A stretch of DNA of 64,000 nt from Alphaproteobacteria bacterium. Its GTDB lineage: Bacteria; Pseudomonadota; Alphaproteobacteria; Rhodobacterales; Rhodobacteraceae. Position 1 is the first letter of the stretch, and each line of letters begins with the position of its first letter. The notes under the pieces are model-generated. The model was not told the DNA's origin, searched no databases, and saw nothing but the letters and a program-made list of their open reading frames with translations. The DNA lies in NCBI GenBank assembly GCA_030425145.1, contig JAUHVK010000001.1, positions 124,001 through 188,000 on the forward strand, written 5' to 3'. Made by a program: the position numbers and the translations under genes. Shown one piece after another: positions 52,324 to 62,698 of this stretch.

Positions 52324-55242
52324 ATGGGATTGAGGGCAAAATTGCTGTTCGCCTTCGTTCTGATCGCAGGGCTTCCGACGTTGGCCGGGCTATTGGGGTT
52401 GGTCGAACTGCGCAGCCTCGCAATCCGACAATCGGACGTCATCAGCCAGACCATCCCGGATATCGGCGATATGCGGGGCATCGCCGAAGAAAGCACGAGC
52501 ATCGTCGCAATCGCTCCGCAGCTTGCGGATATTGCCAACCAGAAGGATCGGGAGGCGCTGTCCAGTGACTTGCTGGCGCAGGTGGAATCCTTGTCGCGGC
52601 GCTTGGGGCGCCTACGGGAAACACGCGGTACCGATATCGTGGGACTTCAGGGCACCGTTGCGCGCGTCGGAGCGGCCCTGGTTCGGCTCGACCGATTGGT
52701 CGCACAGCGCATCACCGCTGACTCGCTCGCCAAGGACCGATCGCGTGCTGCTCTGGATGTGGCCAACACTCTGGTCGACATGGCGGATACGCTAGTTGCC
52801 AATGCCGAGATGGGCACCACAGCGGTGGTGTCCAGCTTGTACGGTGACGTGGTGTCTGGCCCGCAGGTCGATGATGCCCTGCTCGACACCCTAGACAAGC
52901 TTTTGGAAGTCGACCTGTTCCAGCTTGGCTTGATGTACGGACTACGCTCTCGCGCGGCCGAACTGGGCTTGCTGATCAGCCGGATCGACGGAGCAACCGA
53001 GATGGCTGATCTGGACACGATGGAGGCCGCGTTCGAACAGGGCCTTGCCGTGGTGTCGCGACGCATTGATGCGATCCGCGACCCCGGTCGGCTGACGCAG
53101 GCGCAGGGATATCTTCCGCATTTGCAGGCCGTTTCGGAACCAGGCGCGAGCCTTTTTGACCTACAACGTTCGATCCTCGAAACCCGCGCTGGGATCGAGA
53201 CCTTGAAACGCGAAGTGCAGGAGCAGGCGCTGCTTTTGGCGGACGAGGCCGCTGCCGTGGCGGACGGGTTGCAAGGGCTTGCCGTCCGGTCCGGTGACAC
53301 CGTCGCGCAGCAGATGAAACACGCGCAGGTCCGCAGCAGCATGGCGGCGCTGATTGCACTTTGTCTTGCGTTGGCCGTGTTGTGGTTCCTCGTCCGGGGC
53401 CGGATTACACGCCCTCTGGATCAGCTCTATGAGAACATGACAGCGCTGGCGACCGGCAATCTCGACCGCGAAATTCGCATTCGGGGCAATGACGAGATTG
53501 CGAGAATGGAGGCCGCAACTGAGCAGTTTCGCCAGCAAGCAATTGCCAAACGAGAACTGGAACTCCAGCGAGACGCGAACGAACGCGAGTTGCTGGCACA
53601 CCGTAACAATCTCGAAACACTTGTAAGTCGCCAGACCGAGGCGCTGCGGGAAGAGGCCACCGCCCACCAGGAAGCCCGCCACAAAGCCGAAGCTGCCGAC
53701 CGCGCGAAGTCTGAGTTTCTCGCAATGATGAGCCACGAGATCCGAACACCGATGAATGGTATGTTGGGTCTATTGCGTAGTCTCTCAGAGGAGTCGCTCT
53801 CTTCCAGACAAGCTCAGAGGGTTCTTGCGGCGCAGGCCTCTGGTCAGAACCTCTTGCAGATACTGAACGACATTCTCGACTACTCGAAAATGGAGCATGC
53901 AGGTGTGTCGGTGGTGTCTTCTTCCTTCTCGCTCAGAAGGCTGACCGACAGTATTGTCGCATTGATACGGCCCGGGGCAGAGGCGCGTGGCCTGCCAGTT
54001 CTTCTCGACCACCCGGCGGACCTAGTGGATGTGTTGGTTGGGGACGTGGCCAAGCTGCGCCAAATTTTGTTCAACCTTCTGTCGAATGCGCTGAAGTTCA
54101 CCGATTCCGGAGAGGTCATCCTGCGCGTTCGTGTCAGCGCTGCAGGGCAAAAGAGGCATCGCGTGGTGTTTGAGATCAGTGATACCGGACGCGGTGTCTC
54201 GGACGAGGCCAAAGCACGTATCTTCGAGGCTTTTGAGCAAGAGCACACGCGGATCAATGCGCAATATGGCGGTACCGGGCTTGGCCTTGCGATTTCCAAA
54301 CGGTTCGCTGATGCGATGGGAGCGCGGCTAAACCTTGAGAGTACGTTGGGAGTGGGATCGGTCTTTTCGCTAATGGTCGAACTCGACGAAGGCGATCCGT
54401 CCGAGGTCGAACTGATGTCGCGACCCGCGCGCATCGCGCCGGCGGAAGTTCCCCTTGATGTGCTGGTTGTCGAAGATAACGACATCAACCAGATGGTGGC
54501 ACGCGCATATCTCGAAAGGATGGGGCATCACTGTGTTTGCCTGTCGGATGCTGAAACGGCACTGGAGCGACTGCAAACAGAACGGTTCGACGTGATACTG
54601 ATGGATGTAAAGCTGCCGGGTATCGATGGCGTTGAAGCCACACGGCGCATCCGCGCCAACCCGGACCCAGAGCTGGCCGCGGTTCCGATCATCGGCCTGT
54701 CCGCCCACGTGCAGGAAGAGCATATCGACACGCTCTTGGCGGCAGGGATGAACAGCTTTGTCGCAAAACCCGTGGCACCGGAACGCTTGGTGTCGGCGTT
54801 GGACAGTGTGATGCAGGGATACGAGGGCGCGGTCTTTCTTTCGCCGCGTATGCCGAAGCCGGACGCGCAAAGCCGTGTTGCCGTTCTGCGCCGCGTTCTG
54901 GACCGTGACAGCGTTGATCTGGGTGCCGAACAAGCCGCACGCGTCGCACGGTTCTTTCTCGACCAGATCGACACCGAACAGGCGGCGCTTGCCGCTGCGT
55001 TGGCGGCTGGCGATGACGCCGAATTGCACAAGGTGGCGCACCGGATGAAAGGTAGTCTAGGGAACTACGATCAGGCCGAAGCGATGGAAATCCTGCGGCG
55101 CATCGAAGAACAAGAGGCGGATGCTACTCAGCTGGTAGAGCGGATGGCCAAGCTGGTGCCGCAGATCCACGCCGCGATGCATGAGGCGTTGGAGGGGTTT
55201 GCGTCTGCCGCCGTCGTAGAGGTCATGTCAAACGAGGGGTGA
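52324..55242 (+). CDS. torS: TorS-like hybrid sensor histidine kinase
   Basis: 972 residues in E. coli TorS order. One TM helix at about 4-27, a long helical periplasmic sensor, TM2 at about 338-360, HAMP, HisKA (phospho-His471 in MSHEIRTPMNG), HATPase with DTGRGVSD and GGTGLGLAI, a receiver domain (phospho-Asp761 in LMDVKLPGIDG), and a C-terminal HPt domain (His906 in KVAHRMKGS). It is an unorthodox phosphorelay kinase. ATG 52324 is preferred to GTG 52315. Its end overlaps torR by 20 bp. Confidence 0.93.
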   Translation: MGLRAKLLFAFVLIAGLPTLAGLLGLVELRSLAIRQSDVISQTIPDIGDMRGIAEESTSIVAIAPQLADIANQKDREALSSDLLAQVESLSRRLGRLRETRGTDIVGLQGTVARVGAALVRLDRLVAQRITADSLAKDRSRAALDVANTLVDMADTLVANAEMGTTAVVSSLYGDVVSGPQVDDALLDTLDKLLEVDLFQLGLMYGLRSRAAELGLLISRIDGATEMADLDTMEAAFEQGLAVVSRRIDAIRDPGRLTQAQGYLPHLQAVSEPGASLFDLQRSILETRAGIETLKREVQEQALLLADEAAAVADGLQGLAVRSGDTVAQQMKHAQVRSSMAALIALCLALAVLWFLVRGRITRPLDQLYENMTALATGNLDREIRIRGNDEIARMEAATEQFRQQAIAKRELELQRDANERELLAHRNNLETLVSRQTEALREEATAHQEARHKAEAADRAKSEFLAMMSHEIRTPMNGMLGLLRSLSEESLSSRQAQRVLAAQASGQNLLQILNDILDYSKMEHAGVSVVSSSFSLRRLTDSIVALIRPGAEARGLPVLLDHPADLVDVLVGDVAKLRQILFNLLSNALKFTDSGEVILRVRVSAAGQKRHRVVFEISDTGRGVSDEAKARIFEAFEQEHTRINAQYGGTGLGLAISKRFADAMGARLNLESTLGVGSVFSLMVELDEGDPSEVELMSRPARIAPAEVPLDVLVVEDNDINQMVARAYLERMGHHCVCLSDAETALERLQTERFDVILMDVKLPGIDGVEATRRIRANPDPELAAVPIIGLSAHVQEEHIDTLLAAGMNSFVAKPVAPERLVSALDSVMQGYEGAVFLSPRMPKPDAQSRVAVLRRVLDRDSVDLGAEQAARVARFFLDQIDTEQAALAAALAAGDDAELHKVAHRMKGSLGNYDQAEAMEILRRIEEQEADATQLVERMAKLVPQIHAAMHEALEGFASAAVVEVMSNEG

Positions 55243-55927
55243 AGCTGTAGCCTTCGCCGTGGACGGTGCAGATCATCACCGGATGAGCAGGGTCCGCTTC
55301 CAACTTGGCGCGCAGGCGACGGATCAGCACGTCGACGGTGCGTGGGTTGGTCCCATATTGGCGATGCGTCACACGACCCATCAACGCATCTCGGGTTACG
55401 ACCTGCCCGGCGTGGGTCACGAGGCAGAACAGCACCTCGAATTCCGCACGTGTCAGCGGCACAGTGTTGCCATCAGGATCCTCCAATCGCCGCGCGCGGG
55501 TATCAAAGGTAAACTGATCGAAGCGGTACACTTGGCGCTGCGCATGGCTCGCCTGTCCGGTGCGATAAAGCAGGTTTTTGATCCGGGCCAGAAGCTCTCG
55601 CCGGTTGAAGGGTTTGCAGACATAATCGTCGGCGCCGATCTCAAGACCGACGATCCGGTCCACATCGTCATCCCGTCCAGAGACAAGTATGATGCCGATA
55701 TCCGAAATCGCGCGCTGTTCTCTGACTAAGCGCAGCCCGTCTTTGCCGGGCAGATTCACGTCCACAAGCATCAAGTCGATGGCACCTCGAGCCAAAATCG
55801 CTTCTGCCTCTTCTGCATTTTCGGCTTCGGAAACCGCAAATCCTTGAGATTGAAGATAGATAACCAGAGATGACCGCGAAACCGGCTCGTCCTCAACAAT
55901 CAGGATTTGTGTTTGGGGTTGAGGCAT
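55223..55927 (-). CDS. torR: TorR-like OmpR-family response regulator
   Basis: 234 residues: receiver domain with phospho-Asp56 (LVDVNLPGKDG) and conserved acidic EDE at 12-14, and a winged-helix DNA-binding domain (about 135-230; TRAEFEVLFCLVTHAGQVVTRDALMG region and RTVDVLIRRLRAKLE). It is convergent with torS and divergent from tmoX. The probable target is the torR/tmoX intergenic region, which carries a tor-box-like decamer. Confidence 0.92.
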   Translation of the reverse strand: MPQPQTQILIVEDEPVSRSSLVIYLQSQGFAVSEAENAEEAEAILARGAIDLMLVDVNLPGKDGLRLVREQRAISDIGIILVSGRDDDVDRIVGLEIGADDYVCKPFNRRELLARIKNLLYRTGQASHAQRQVYRFDQFTFDTRARRLEDPDGNTVPLTRAEFEVLFCLVTHAGQVVTRDALMGRVTHRQYGTNPRTVDVLIRRLRAKLEADPAHPVMICTVHGEGYSFTPRLT

Positions 55928-55950
55928 CGGAGGTTTGTGCGGAAACCGTT

Positions 55951-55967
55951 AGGAAAATTTCTTTCCT
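55951..55967. promoter_or_regulatory. Inverted repeat in the torR/tmoX divergent promoter
   Basis: AGGAAA-ATTTC-TTTCCT, perfect 6-bp arms with five-base spacer. The embedding TTAGGAAAATTTCTT (55949-55963) matches a site ahead of formate dehydrogenase at 14 of 15 positions. A second element with the same geometry lies ahead of the amide-type ABC transporter (16261-16277). Confidence 0.45.
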
Positions 55968-56018
55968 GTTAACAAATTTTCACATACTGGGATAGCCCAT
56001 TCATGGCACGGGCCTGAC

Positions 56019-56028
56019 CTGTTCACAT
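56019..56028 (+). promoter_or_regulatory. Candidate tor box upstream of tmoX
   Basis: CTGTTCACAT matches the E. coli TorR decamer CTGTTCATAT at nine of ten positions, 98 bp upstream of the tmoX start. A weaker copy, CTGTTAACAA (7 of 10), is at 55966-55975 in the same orientation. Both are between torR and tmoX, where TorR control of the TMAO transporter would be expected. Confidence 0.45.
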
Positions 56029-56113
56029 TTCCCGCCTACGTTTTTTCAAGGACCGCCGCCATTTTGGGCACATTCGACCGATCGACGCGGGACCAAGAAC
56101 ACAAAACAACTAA

Positions 56114-57076
<963 letters not shown>

Positions 57077-57099
57077 TCTCTCGCTTTCATCTATGATAC

Positions 57100-57128
57100 A
57101 CCGCCCCGGTTTTCGAAGCCGGGGCGGT
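57100..57128 (+). other. Intercistronic hairpin after tmoX
   Basis: 10-bp perfect stem ACCGCCCCGG (57100-57109) with CCGGGGCGGT (57119-57128). No strong T run, so a stabiliser or partial terminator between binding protein and ATPase genes. Confidence 0.6.
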
Positions 57129-57151
57129 CCTTGTCCCAGCAGAGGTACCTG

Positions 57152-58183
57152 ATGACTGACGCCAAACCCGTGATCTCATGTCGCGATGTCTGGAAACTGT
57201 TCGGCCCTCGGCCGGACGCCTATCTTGCAGGACTGGACCCGGCGGCCAGTTTCGATTCAATCCGCGCCGATGGTTATGTCCCTGCGGTGCGCAACGTCTC
57301 GCTGGATATTGCCAAGGGCGAGATGCTGGTAATCATGGGATTGTCGGGGTCCGGGAAATCGACGCTCGTACGTTGCATGTCGCGGCTGTTGGATATCACC
57401 GGTGGTGTGATCGAAGTTGAAGGTCAGGCAATCGGCGACCTATCTGAGCGCGAATTGATCGATTTGCGCCGGAATAAGATGGGAATGGTTTTTCAGAGCT
57501 TTGGCCTGCTGCCTCATCGTACGGTGCTGGACAACGTCGCGTTTCCTTTAGAGATGCGTGGGCAAGACATTCACACCCGCCGCGCTCGAGCGATGGAGGT
57601 GATCGAACTGGTCGGTCTTGGCGGGCGCGAAGATTATTTTCCACGTGAGCTTTCTGGGGGACAGCAGCAACGGGTGGGCATTGCACGAAGCCTCGCCATT
57701 GAGCCGGACATCTGGTTCCTCGACGAGCCCTTCTCGGCGCTCGATCCGCTGATCCGGCGCGAGATGCAGGACGAGTTTCTGCGGTTGCAGGCGATGCTCG
57801 GCAAGACTATCGTCTTCATCACCCACGACTTTGACGAAGCGCTGCGGCTCGCCGACCGTATTGCCATCATGAAGGACGGTGCCGTCGAACAGATTGACCG
57901 TGCTGATCGAATTGTGATGGAGCCAGCGACGCCATACGTGGCGAAATTCACCGAGGATATTGATAAGGCGCGTGTGGTCCATGCCAGTGCCTTGGCAATG
58001 CCAGTGAATGGCCTCAGCCTAAGCGGCGAACCAGTAGATGGCAGGAAAACGATCTCCCAGTTGGCGCGCGTTCTGGTCAATGATGACCGTGCGATTTTGC
58101 CGGTCGCAGGGCCGGACGGAGCGTTGGTCGGGGCGCTGGACCGACAGCGCGCGCTGAATGTGTTGTTGGGAGAAGCTCAATGA
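57152..58183 (+). CDS. tmoW: TMAO ABC transporter ATPase
   Basis: 343 residues of the OpuAA/ProV type. Walker A GLSGSGKST (about 65-73), signature LSGGQQQRVGIARSL, Walker B WFLDEPFSALDP and a C-terminal extension in the CBS position. ATG 57152 follows AGAGGTACCTG. Its stop overlaps the tmoV start by four bases (ATGA at 58180). Confidence 0.92.
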   Translation: MTDAKPVISCRDVWKLFGPRPDAYLAGLDPAASFDSIRADGYVPAVRNVSLDIAKGEMLVIMGLSGSGKSTLVRCMSRLLDITGGVIEVEGQAIGDLSERELIDLRRNKMGMVFQSFGLLPHRTVLDNVAFPLEMRGQDIHTRRARAMEVIELVGLGGREDYFPRELSGGQQQRVGIARSLAIEPDIWFLDEPFSALDPLIRREMQDEFLRLQAMLGKTIVFITHDFDEALRLADRIAIMKDGAVEQIDRADRIVMEPATPYVAKFTEDIDKARVVHASALAMPVNGLSLSGEPVDGRKTISQLARVLVNDDRAILPVAGPDGALVGALDRQRALNVLLGEAQ

Positions 58184-60144
58184 CCACGGTGGCGACCGAT
58201 GCGCCGATCTCTGCCCCCGGACAGGCTCGCCTTCGCATAGCGCAGGTCCTTTTTGCCGCGGCTGTCTTCCTCGCGCTCGGCAAAGGCCTGCTGCCTGACG
58301 CGTTAATTCGACTGCCAGAGGCGTGGGTGCTGCCCTTTGCCGACTGGTTCAACGCGGTATTCAATTTCATCCGCGACGATCTGGGGTTGATCCATGTCAC
58401 CCGCGCTTTAGCCGATGGGCTTGAGTGGTTCTTGGATGTGACGGCTAACCTGCTTTACGGCAAGAACCGCTGGCCGCGCCTTGGCCCGATCCCTTGGACC
58501 GTAATTGCTGCAACGGCGGCGATCGTGGGCTACGCCTTGAACGGTTGGCGGCTGGCCGCGCTGTCGGGGCTGACGTTTGTCTGGATCTCCGTCATGGGCC
58601 AATGGCAATGGGCGATGGAGACGCTTTCTGTGATCTTGATCGCGGCGCCGGTTTCAGTCCTGCTGGGACTGGTGCTGGGAACTCTAGCATGGCAGAGCGC
58701 AAGATTTCGCGCGGTGCTGAACCCGCTGTTGAACGTCGCGCAATCGCTTCCGCATTTCGCCTATATGATCCCGGTTGTGGTGTTTGTCGGCGTGGGCCCC
58801 AAAGCTGGCGCAATTGTCACTATCATCTTCTCGGTGCCGCCGATGATCCGCATGACGATGTTGGGTCTGCAGAAGGTACCGACCGAAGTGATCGAGGCCG
58901 GACACATGGCAGCGGCCACCAAGTGGCAAATGATGCGTCACGTGCGCCTTCCCACAGCGCGGACAGAAATCCTCGTGGGAGTAAATCAGGTCATCATGCA
59001 GTGTCTGGCCATGGTGGTACTGGCCAGCTTCATCGGAATGCCAGGTCTTGGCCAAAAACTGTTGCAGCTGTTGCAGGCTCTCAAAATAGGGCGTTCGTTC
59101 GAGATCGGCATTACAATCGTCTTGCTGGCAATTGTATTGGACCGCTGTTCCAAAGCCTGGGCAATGAAGCAGCCGGTTCATATGGAGAAGGGCACGCATT
59201 GGGCGGTGAGACACCGGCTTCTACTGATCTGGGCGTTTGCAACGGTTGTTCTCTGGTTGCTGTCGCTTGTCTTTCCCGTGCTGCACGAGATCGGTCGCCG
59301 TGACGCTCTGAGTCTTGCCGGTCCACTGGATTTCGCCATGGATTGGGTCATCGCGACACTCGACCCGGTGACGCAATGGCTGCGCTGGTTCCTGATCGTC
59401 TGGGTGCTGATCCCTCTGCGGGACGGGATGCTCTGGCTGCCAGTGTCGGCAGTGCTGGTGTTTCTGATGGCGGTGGGTTGGTCCATTGGCGGTCGGCGTT
59501 CGGCACTGATCTGTCTCGCCTATTTTGGTCTGATCGCCCTGTCGGGCTGGTGGGATCGCGCGATGATTACCGTCTACACAGTGACGTTTTCTGTGTTCCT
59601 TGCCACGCTGATCGGCTTTCCTTTGGGAATCTGGGGGTCTTACAGCGAGCGCCGGGCCAAGACTGTCCTTCTGGTGTGCGATACGCTTCAGACGTTCCCG
59701 AGCTTCATCTATCTGATCCCGGTGATCATGCTGTTTGGCGTGAATGATGTGGCTGTGGTGGGGGCCGTCGTGCTGTTCGCCGCCGTGCCTCTGATCCGAT
59801 ACACGATCGAGGGATTGCGTGGCGTGCCCGGGGCCCAAATCGAGGCCGCTGACATGTCCGGCGCAACACGGCGGCAAACGTTGTGGTCTGTGCGGCTTCC
59901 CCTAGCTTTGCCGACAATCATGGTGGGCGTGAACCAGTCCGTTATGTTCTCGCTGTTCATGGTGATCATCGCTGCCTTTATCGGCACGCAGGATCTTGGG
60001 CAGGAAATGCAGCGTGCGCTGTCTTCGAGCGATGCGGGCAAAGGACTGGTATTGGGCCTGGCTGTCGCGTTTATGGGGCTCATGGTCGATCACCTCATAA
60101 CCGCTTGGGCAACGCGCCGCCGCAAAGCGTTGGGGCTAGGGTGA
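58180..60144 (+). CDS. tmoV: TMAO ABC transporter permease, fused double permease
   Basis: 654 residues, about twice the length of a usual OpuAB/ProW permease. Two permease modules are visible, each with an EAA loop: EAGHMAAATKWQMMRHVRLP at about residues 245-265 and EAADMSGATRRQTLWSVRLP at about 553-572. One polypeptide can therefore form the whole transmembrane dimer. It is the last gene of tmoXWV. Confidence 0.92.
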   Translation: MTTVATDAPISAPGQARLRIAQVLFAAAVFLALGKGLLPDALIRLPEAWVLPFADWFNAVFNFIRDDLGLIHVTRALADGLEWFLDVTANLLYGKNRWPRLGPIPWTVIAATAAIVGYALNGWRLAALSGLTFVWISVMGQWQWAMETLSVILIAAPVSVLLGLVLGTLAWQSARFRAVLNPLLNVAQSLPHFAYMIPVVVFVGVGPKAGAIVTIIFSVPPMIRMTMLGLQKVPTEVIEAGHMAAATKWQMMRHVRLPTARTEILVGVNQVIMQCLAMVVLASFIGMPGLGQKLLQLLQALKIGRSFEIGITIVLLAIVLDRCSKAWAMKQPVHMEKGTHWAVRHRLLLIWAFATVVLWLLSLVFPVLHEIGRRDALSLAGPLDFAMDWVIATLDPVTQWLRWFLIVWVLIPLRDGMLWLPVSAVLVFLMAVGWSIGGRRSALICLAYFGLIALSGWWDRAMITVYTVTFSVFLATLIGFPLGIWGSYSERRAKTVLLVCDTLQTFPSFIYLIPVIMLFGVNDVAVVGAVVLFAAVPLIRYTIEGLRGVPGAQIEAADMSGATRRQTLWSVRLPLALPTIMVGVNQSVMFSLFMVIIAAFIGTQDLGQEMQRALSSSDAGKGLVLGLAVAFMGLMVDHLITAWATRRRKALGLG

Positions 60145-60354
60145 CGCCAAGCGGTTTGGTTTGATGACTCCCCGCCGCCGGAAGGATGTCTAAGTCTAAT
60201 ACGCACCGCTTGTGCGATCTGGTTCAACGCTACCGGCACTTGGCTCCGGGCGATGTCTGGTGTCTGGATGACGCTGTGGTGTAGATTGCGGGAAACGCCG
60301 TAAACACACCCACAGGCTGTTTGCGTGCAGATATTACCCGGGGAGTACAAAGCC

Positions 60355-61038
60355 ATGAAACGATCACGCATCAACGACATCATGGCAGAAGCGGACGACA
60401 TGATCCGGTCGTACGGTTTCACTCTGCCTCCATTCGCCTACTGGACGCCTGATGAGTTCAAGGCAAAGGCCAATGAGGCGCGTCATGTGATCGACGCTCG
60501 ATGCGGTTGGGACATCACCGATTATGGCGCTGGGCGTTACGATGAAATGGGCTTGTTCCTCTTCACTCTGCGCAATGGCCTGTTGTCAGACCTGCAACGG
60601 GGTGGCGGCATGTGTTATGCCGAGAAGCTGCTGATTTCGAAGAAAGACCAGCTTTCGCCTATGCACACCCATGTCATCAAGGCGGAAGACATTATCAACC
60701 GGGGTGGTGCCACCTTGATTATCGAGCTTTTTGGATCAGACGATCAGGGAAACTTTGCCGAAGACCGGGGTGGTACGGTTTGGTGCGATGGCATTCGGCT
60801 GGATTATGCACCGGGCGAAAAGCTCCGCCTTGCACCGGGGGAAAGCGTGACCCTCCGTCCCGGGGATTGGCACGCGTTCTGGGGGGAGGGCGGTGACGTC
60901 CTGATTGGCGAGGTCTCAACCGTCAATGATGACGAGACCGACAATATCTTCCGCGAACAGATTGGCCGGTTCTCGAACATCGAAGAAGACGTTGCGCCCA
61001 AGCACCTGTTGGTCAGCGACTACGCGCAGCATTTTTGA
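60355..61038 (+). CDS. D-lyxose/D-mannose-type sugar isomerase
   Basis: 227 residues, cupin-fold isomerase family (D-lyxose ketol-isomerase type). The metal site is visible in KDQLSPMHTHVIKAEDIINRG (two His and a Glu) with a later His in PGDWHAFWGEG. ATG 60355 follows GGGGAGTACAAAGCC. Substrate within the lyxose/mannose/xylulose group cannot be told from sequence. It stands at the start of the right flank, unrelated to amine metabolism. Confidence 0.88.
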   Translation: MKRSRINDIMAEADDMIRSYGFTLPPFAYWTPDEFKAKANEARHVIDARCGWDITDYGAGRYDEMGLFLFTLRNGLLSDLQRGGGMCYAEKLLISKKDQLSPMHTHVIKAEDIINRGGATLIIELFGSDDQGNFAEDRGGTVWCDGIRLDYAPGEKLRLAPGESVTLRPGDWHAFWGEGGDVLIGEVSTVNDDETDNIFREQIGRFSNIEEDVAPKHLLVSDYAQHF

Positions 61039-61056
61039 CAGACCACTTCCCGGATC

Positions 61057-61093
61057 AAAAAAGCCCCGTCGCGCAGTGTGACGCGACAGGGCT
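61057..61093 (-). terminator. Intrinsic terminator of the FAH-family gene
   Basis: 12-bp stem with one mismatch (61062-61073 with 61082-61093), loop of eight, and six A on the plus strand (61057-61062), i.e. a T run on the minus strand. It lies about 50 nt past the end of the minus-strand gene. Confidence 0.85.
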
Positions 61094-61141
61094 ACTCGTA
61101 GATACTGAATCTACCGGCAACTGCGTTGAAGGGGCTTTAGA

Positions 61142-61828
61142 TCAAGCGACGACGACGCTCAGTGTTCCCAAGCCGTCGATGCTCAGCTCCATCTGATCGC
61201 CTTTGACCACAGGGCCAACGCCGGACGGAGTGCCGGACAGAATCACGTCGCCCGGCGCCAGTTCGAAGTATTCGGACAGGTAGGAAATCATTTCCGGGAC
61301 TTTCCAGATCATCTGGTTGAGGTCACCTTCCTGGCGGACCTCGCCGTTTACCTTGAGTTCGACACGTCCCTGATCGGGGTGACCCACTTCAGACACAGGG
61401 TGAACGGGTCCGCAAGGCGCCGATTGTTCGAATGCCTTGCCGATTTCCCAAGGGCGACCGGCCTTCTTGGCGATGCCCTGAAGGTCGCGCCGGGTCATGT
61501 CGAGGGCGAGTCCGTAGCCGAAGACGTGATCCAGCGCCGATTCGACGGGGATGTTGGTCCCGCCCGTCTTGAGAGCCACGAGCATCTCTGCCTCGTGATG
61601 CACATCCGAGGTGTGCGGCGGATACGGAAAGGTGTCGGAAGTGGTCAGGTTGTTGGGGTTTTTCTGAAAGAAAAACGGATCTTCGCGATCCGGATCATGA
61701 CCCATTTCAATGGCATGCGCCGCGTAGTTGCGTCCGATGCAGTAGATCCGGCGGACCGGAAACAACGTATCCTGTCCGGCCACGGGGATAGCTACGACAG
61801 GCGGCGTTTCGATTGCGTATTGGGTCAT
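61142..61828 (-). CDS. Fumarylacetoacetate hydrolase family protein
   Basis: 228 residues, single FAH domain: IYCIGRNYAAHAIEMG, the metal-ligand Glu region HHEAEMLVALKTG, GYGLALDMTRRDLQ and ILSGTPSGVGPV. Relatives are fumarylpyruvate hydrolases, acylpyruvases and 2-keto-3-deoxy sugar-acid hydrolases. The substrate is not identifiable. Divergent from the GntR gene at 62009 across 180 bp that hold a perfect palindrome. Confidence 0.9.
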   Translation of the reverse strand: MTQYAIETPPVVAIPVAGQDTLFPVRRIYCIGRNYAAHAIEMGHDPDREDPFFFQKNPNNLTTSDTFPYPPHTSDVHHEAEMLVALKTGGTNIPVESALDHVFGYGLALDMTRRDLQGIAKKAGRPWEIGKAFEQSAPCGPVHPVSEVGHPDQGRVELKVNGEVRQEGDLNQMIWKVPEMISYLSEYFELAPGDVILSGTPSGVGPVVKGDQMELSIDGLGTLSVVVA

Positions 61829-61980
61829 GCGGATCTCCGGAATTTGTAATGGCTTGACGTGGATTATCTCAGCTTGATCCGTAAATCAATTCTCGACCAA
61901 ACCTCAGATTGCAAGAAAAATCATTGATTGATCGCCCAATCTGCGCTTAGATTTCCTCGAAAACCGCCTAAACGGCGCAA

Positions 61981-61994
61981 ATTGGTAGACCAAT
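61981..61994. promoter_or_regulatory. Palindromic operator candidate for the adjacent GntR regulator
   Basis: ATTGGT-AG-ACCAAT, perfect 6-bp arms with a two-base spacer, 15 bp upstream of the GntR start. TGGT-N-ACCA patterns are typical of FadR-type GntR regulators, so autoregulation is likely. Confidence 0.6.
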
Positions 61995-62008
61995 AAAGGG
62001 TCCAATTC

Positions 62009-62698
62009 ATGCTGATGAACTCTGTCTCGGTTGATGCGGATGACGTAGTTGCAAAGCTGCGCTCCTATATCGCTGAGGGCGGCTACAAGCCTGGCGACAG
62101 GCTCGAATCAGAACGCGACCTGATTGTGCGGCTTGATGTGACCCGGGCGCGCTTGCGCAAGGCGTTGGATGCTCTGGAGCATGAAGGCGCAATTTGGCGG
62201 CACGTTGGCAAGGGTACATTCATCGCTTCGCCCAATGTTGCCACTGGCCCCAGCAATCTCAAACTGCTGAGCGAGCAGGTCACCCCGGTTCAATTGATGC
62301 GCGCCCGCCTGTCGCTGGAGCCGGCCATTGCCCGCGAAGCGGCGCTGCATGCATCGGAAGAGGCTGTGCGCCGATTGAAGCATTCGCGTGATCTGGCAAT
62401 GGAAGCGCCGGACTGGGACGAATACGAAGCTCAGGACGACAATTTTCACCGCGAGTTGGCCGAAGCCACGGACAACGTGCTTTTGCTCTCTTTGTTCGAT
62501 CATCTGAACGCCGTTCGCCGTGCCGTGGCATGGAACATGGTTGTGCGCAGCTCTGACCGACCGCCGCGCACGCATTCCAGTTTTTCAGAACATGACGCCA
62601 TCGTCGCTGCCGTTGAGGCGCGCGACCCCAAAGCAGCGCAGGACGCGATGCGAGCGCATCTCGGGTCCGTATCCGCGCGTCTGTTCGGGGAGGTTTGA
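62009..62698 (+). CDS. FadR-subfamily GntR transcriptional regulator
   Basis: 229 residues: winged helix (about 8-75; GYKPGDRLESERDLIVRLDVTRARLRKALDALE is its core, cited by position) and FCD domain (about 95-220) with metal-site residues in DDNFHRELAEA, and two further His in the C-terminal helices. AGGG lies eight bases upstream of ATG 62009. It probably controls the FAH gene and the ABC transporter that follow it. Confidence 0.9.
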   Translation: MLMNSVSVDADDVVAKLRSYIAEGGYKPGDRLESERDLIVRLDVTRARLRKALDALEHEGAIWRHVGKGTFIASPNVATGPSNLKLLSEQVTPVQLMRARLSLEPAIAREAALHASEEAVRRLKHSRDLAMEAPDWDEYEAQDDNFHRELAEATDNVLLLSLFDHLNAVRRAVAWNMVVRSSDRPPRTHSSFSEHDAIVAAVEARDPKAAQDAMRAHLGSVSARLFGEV

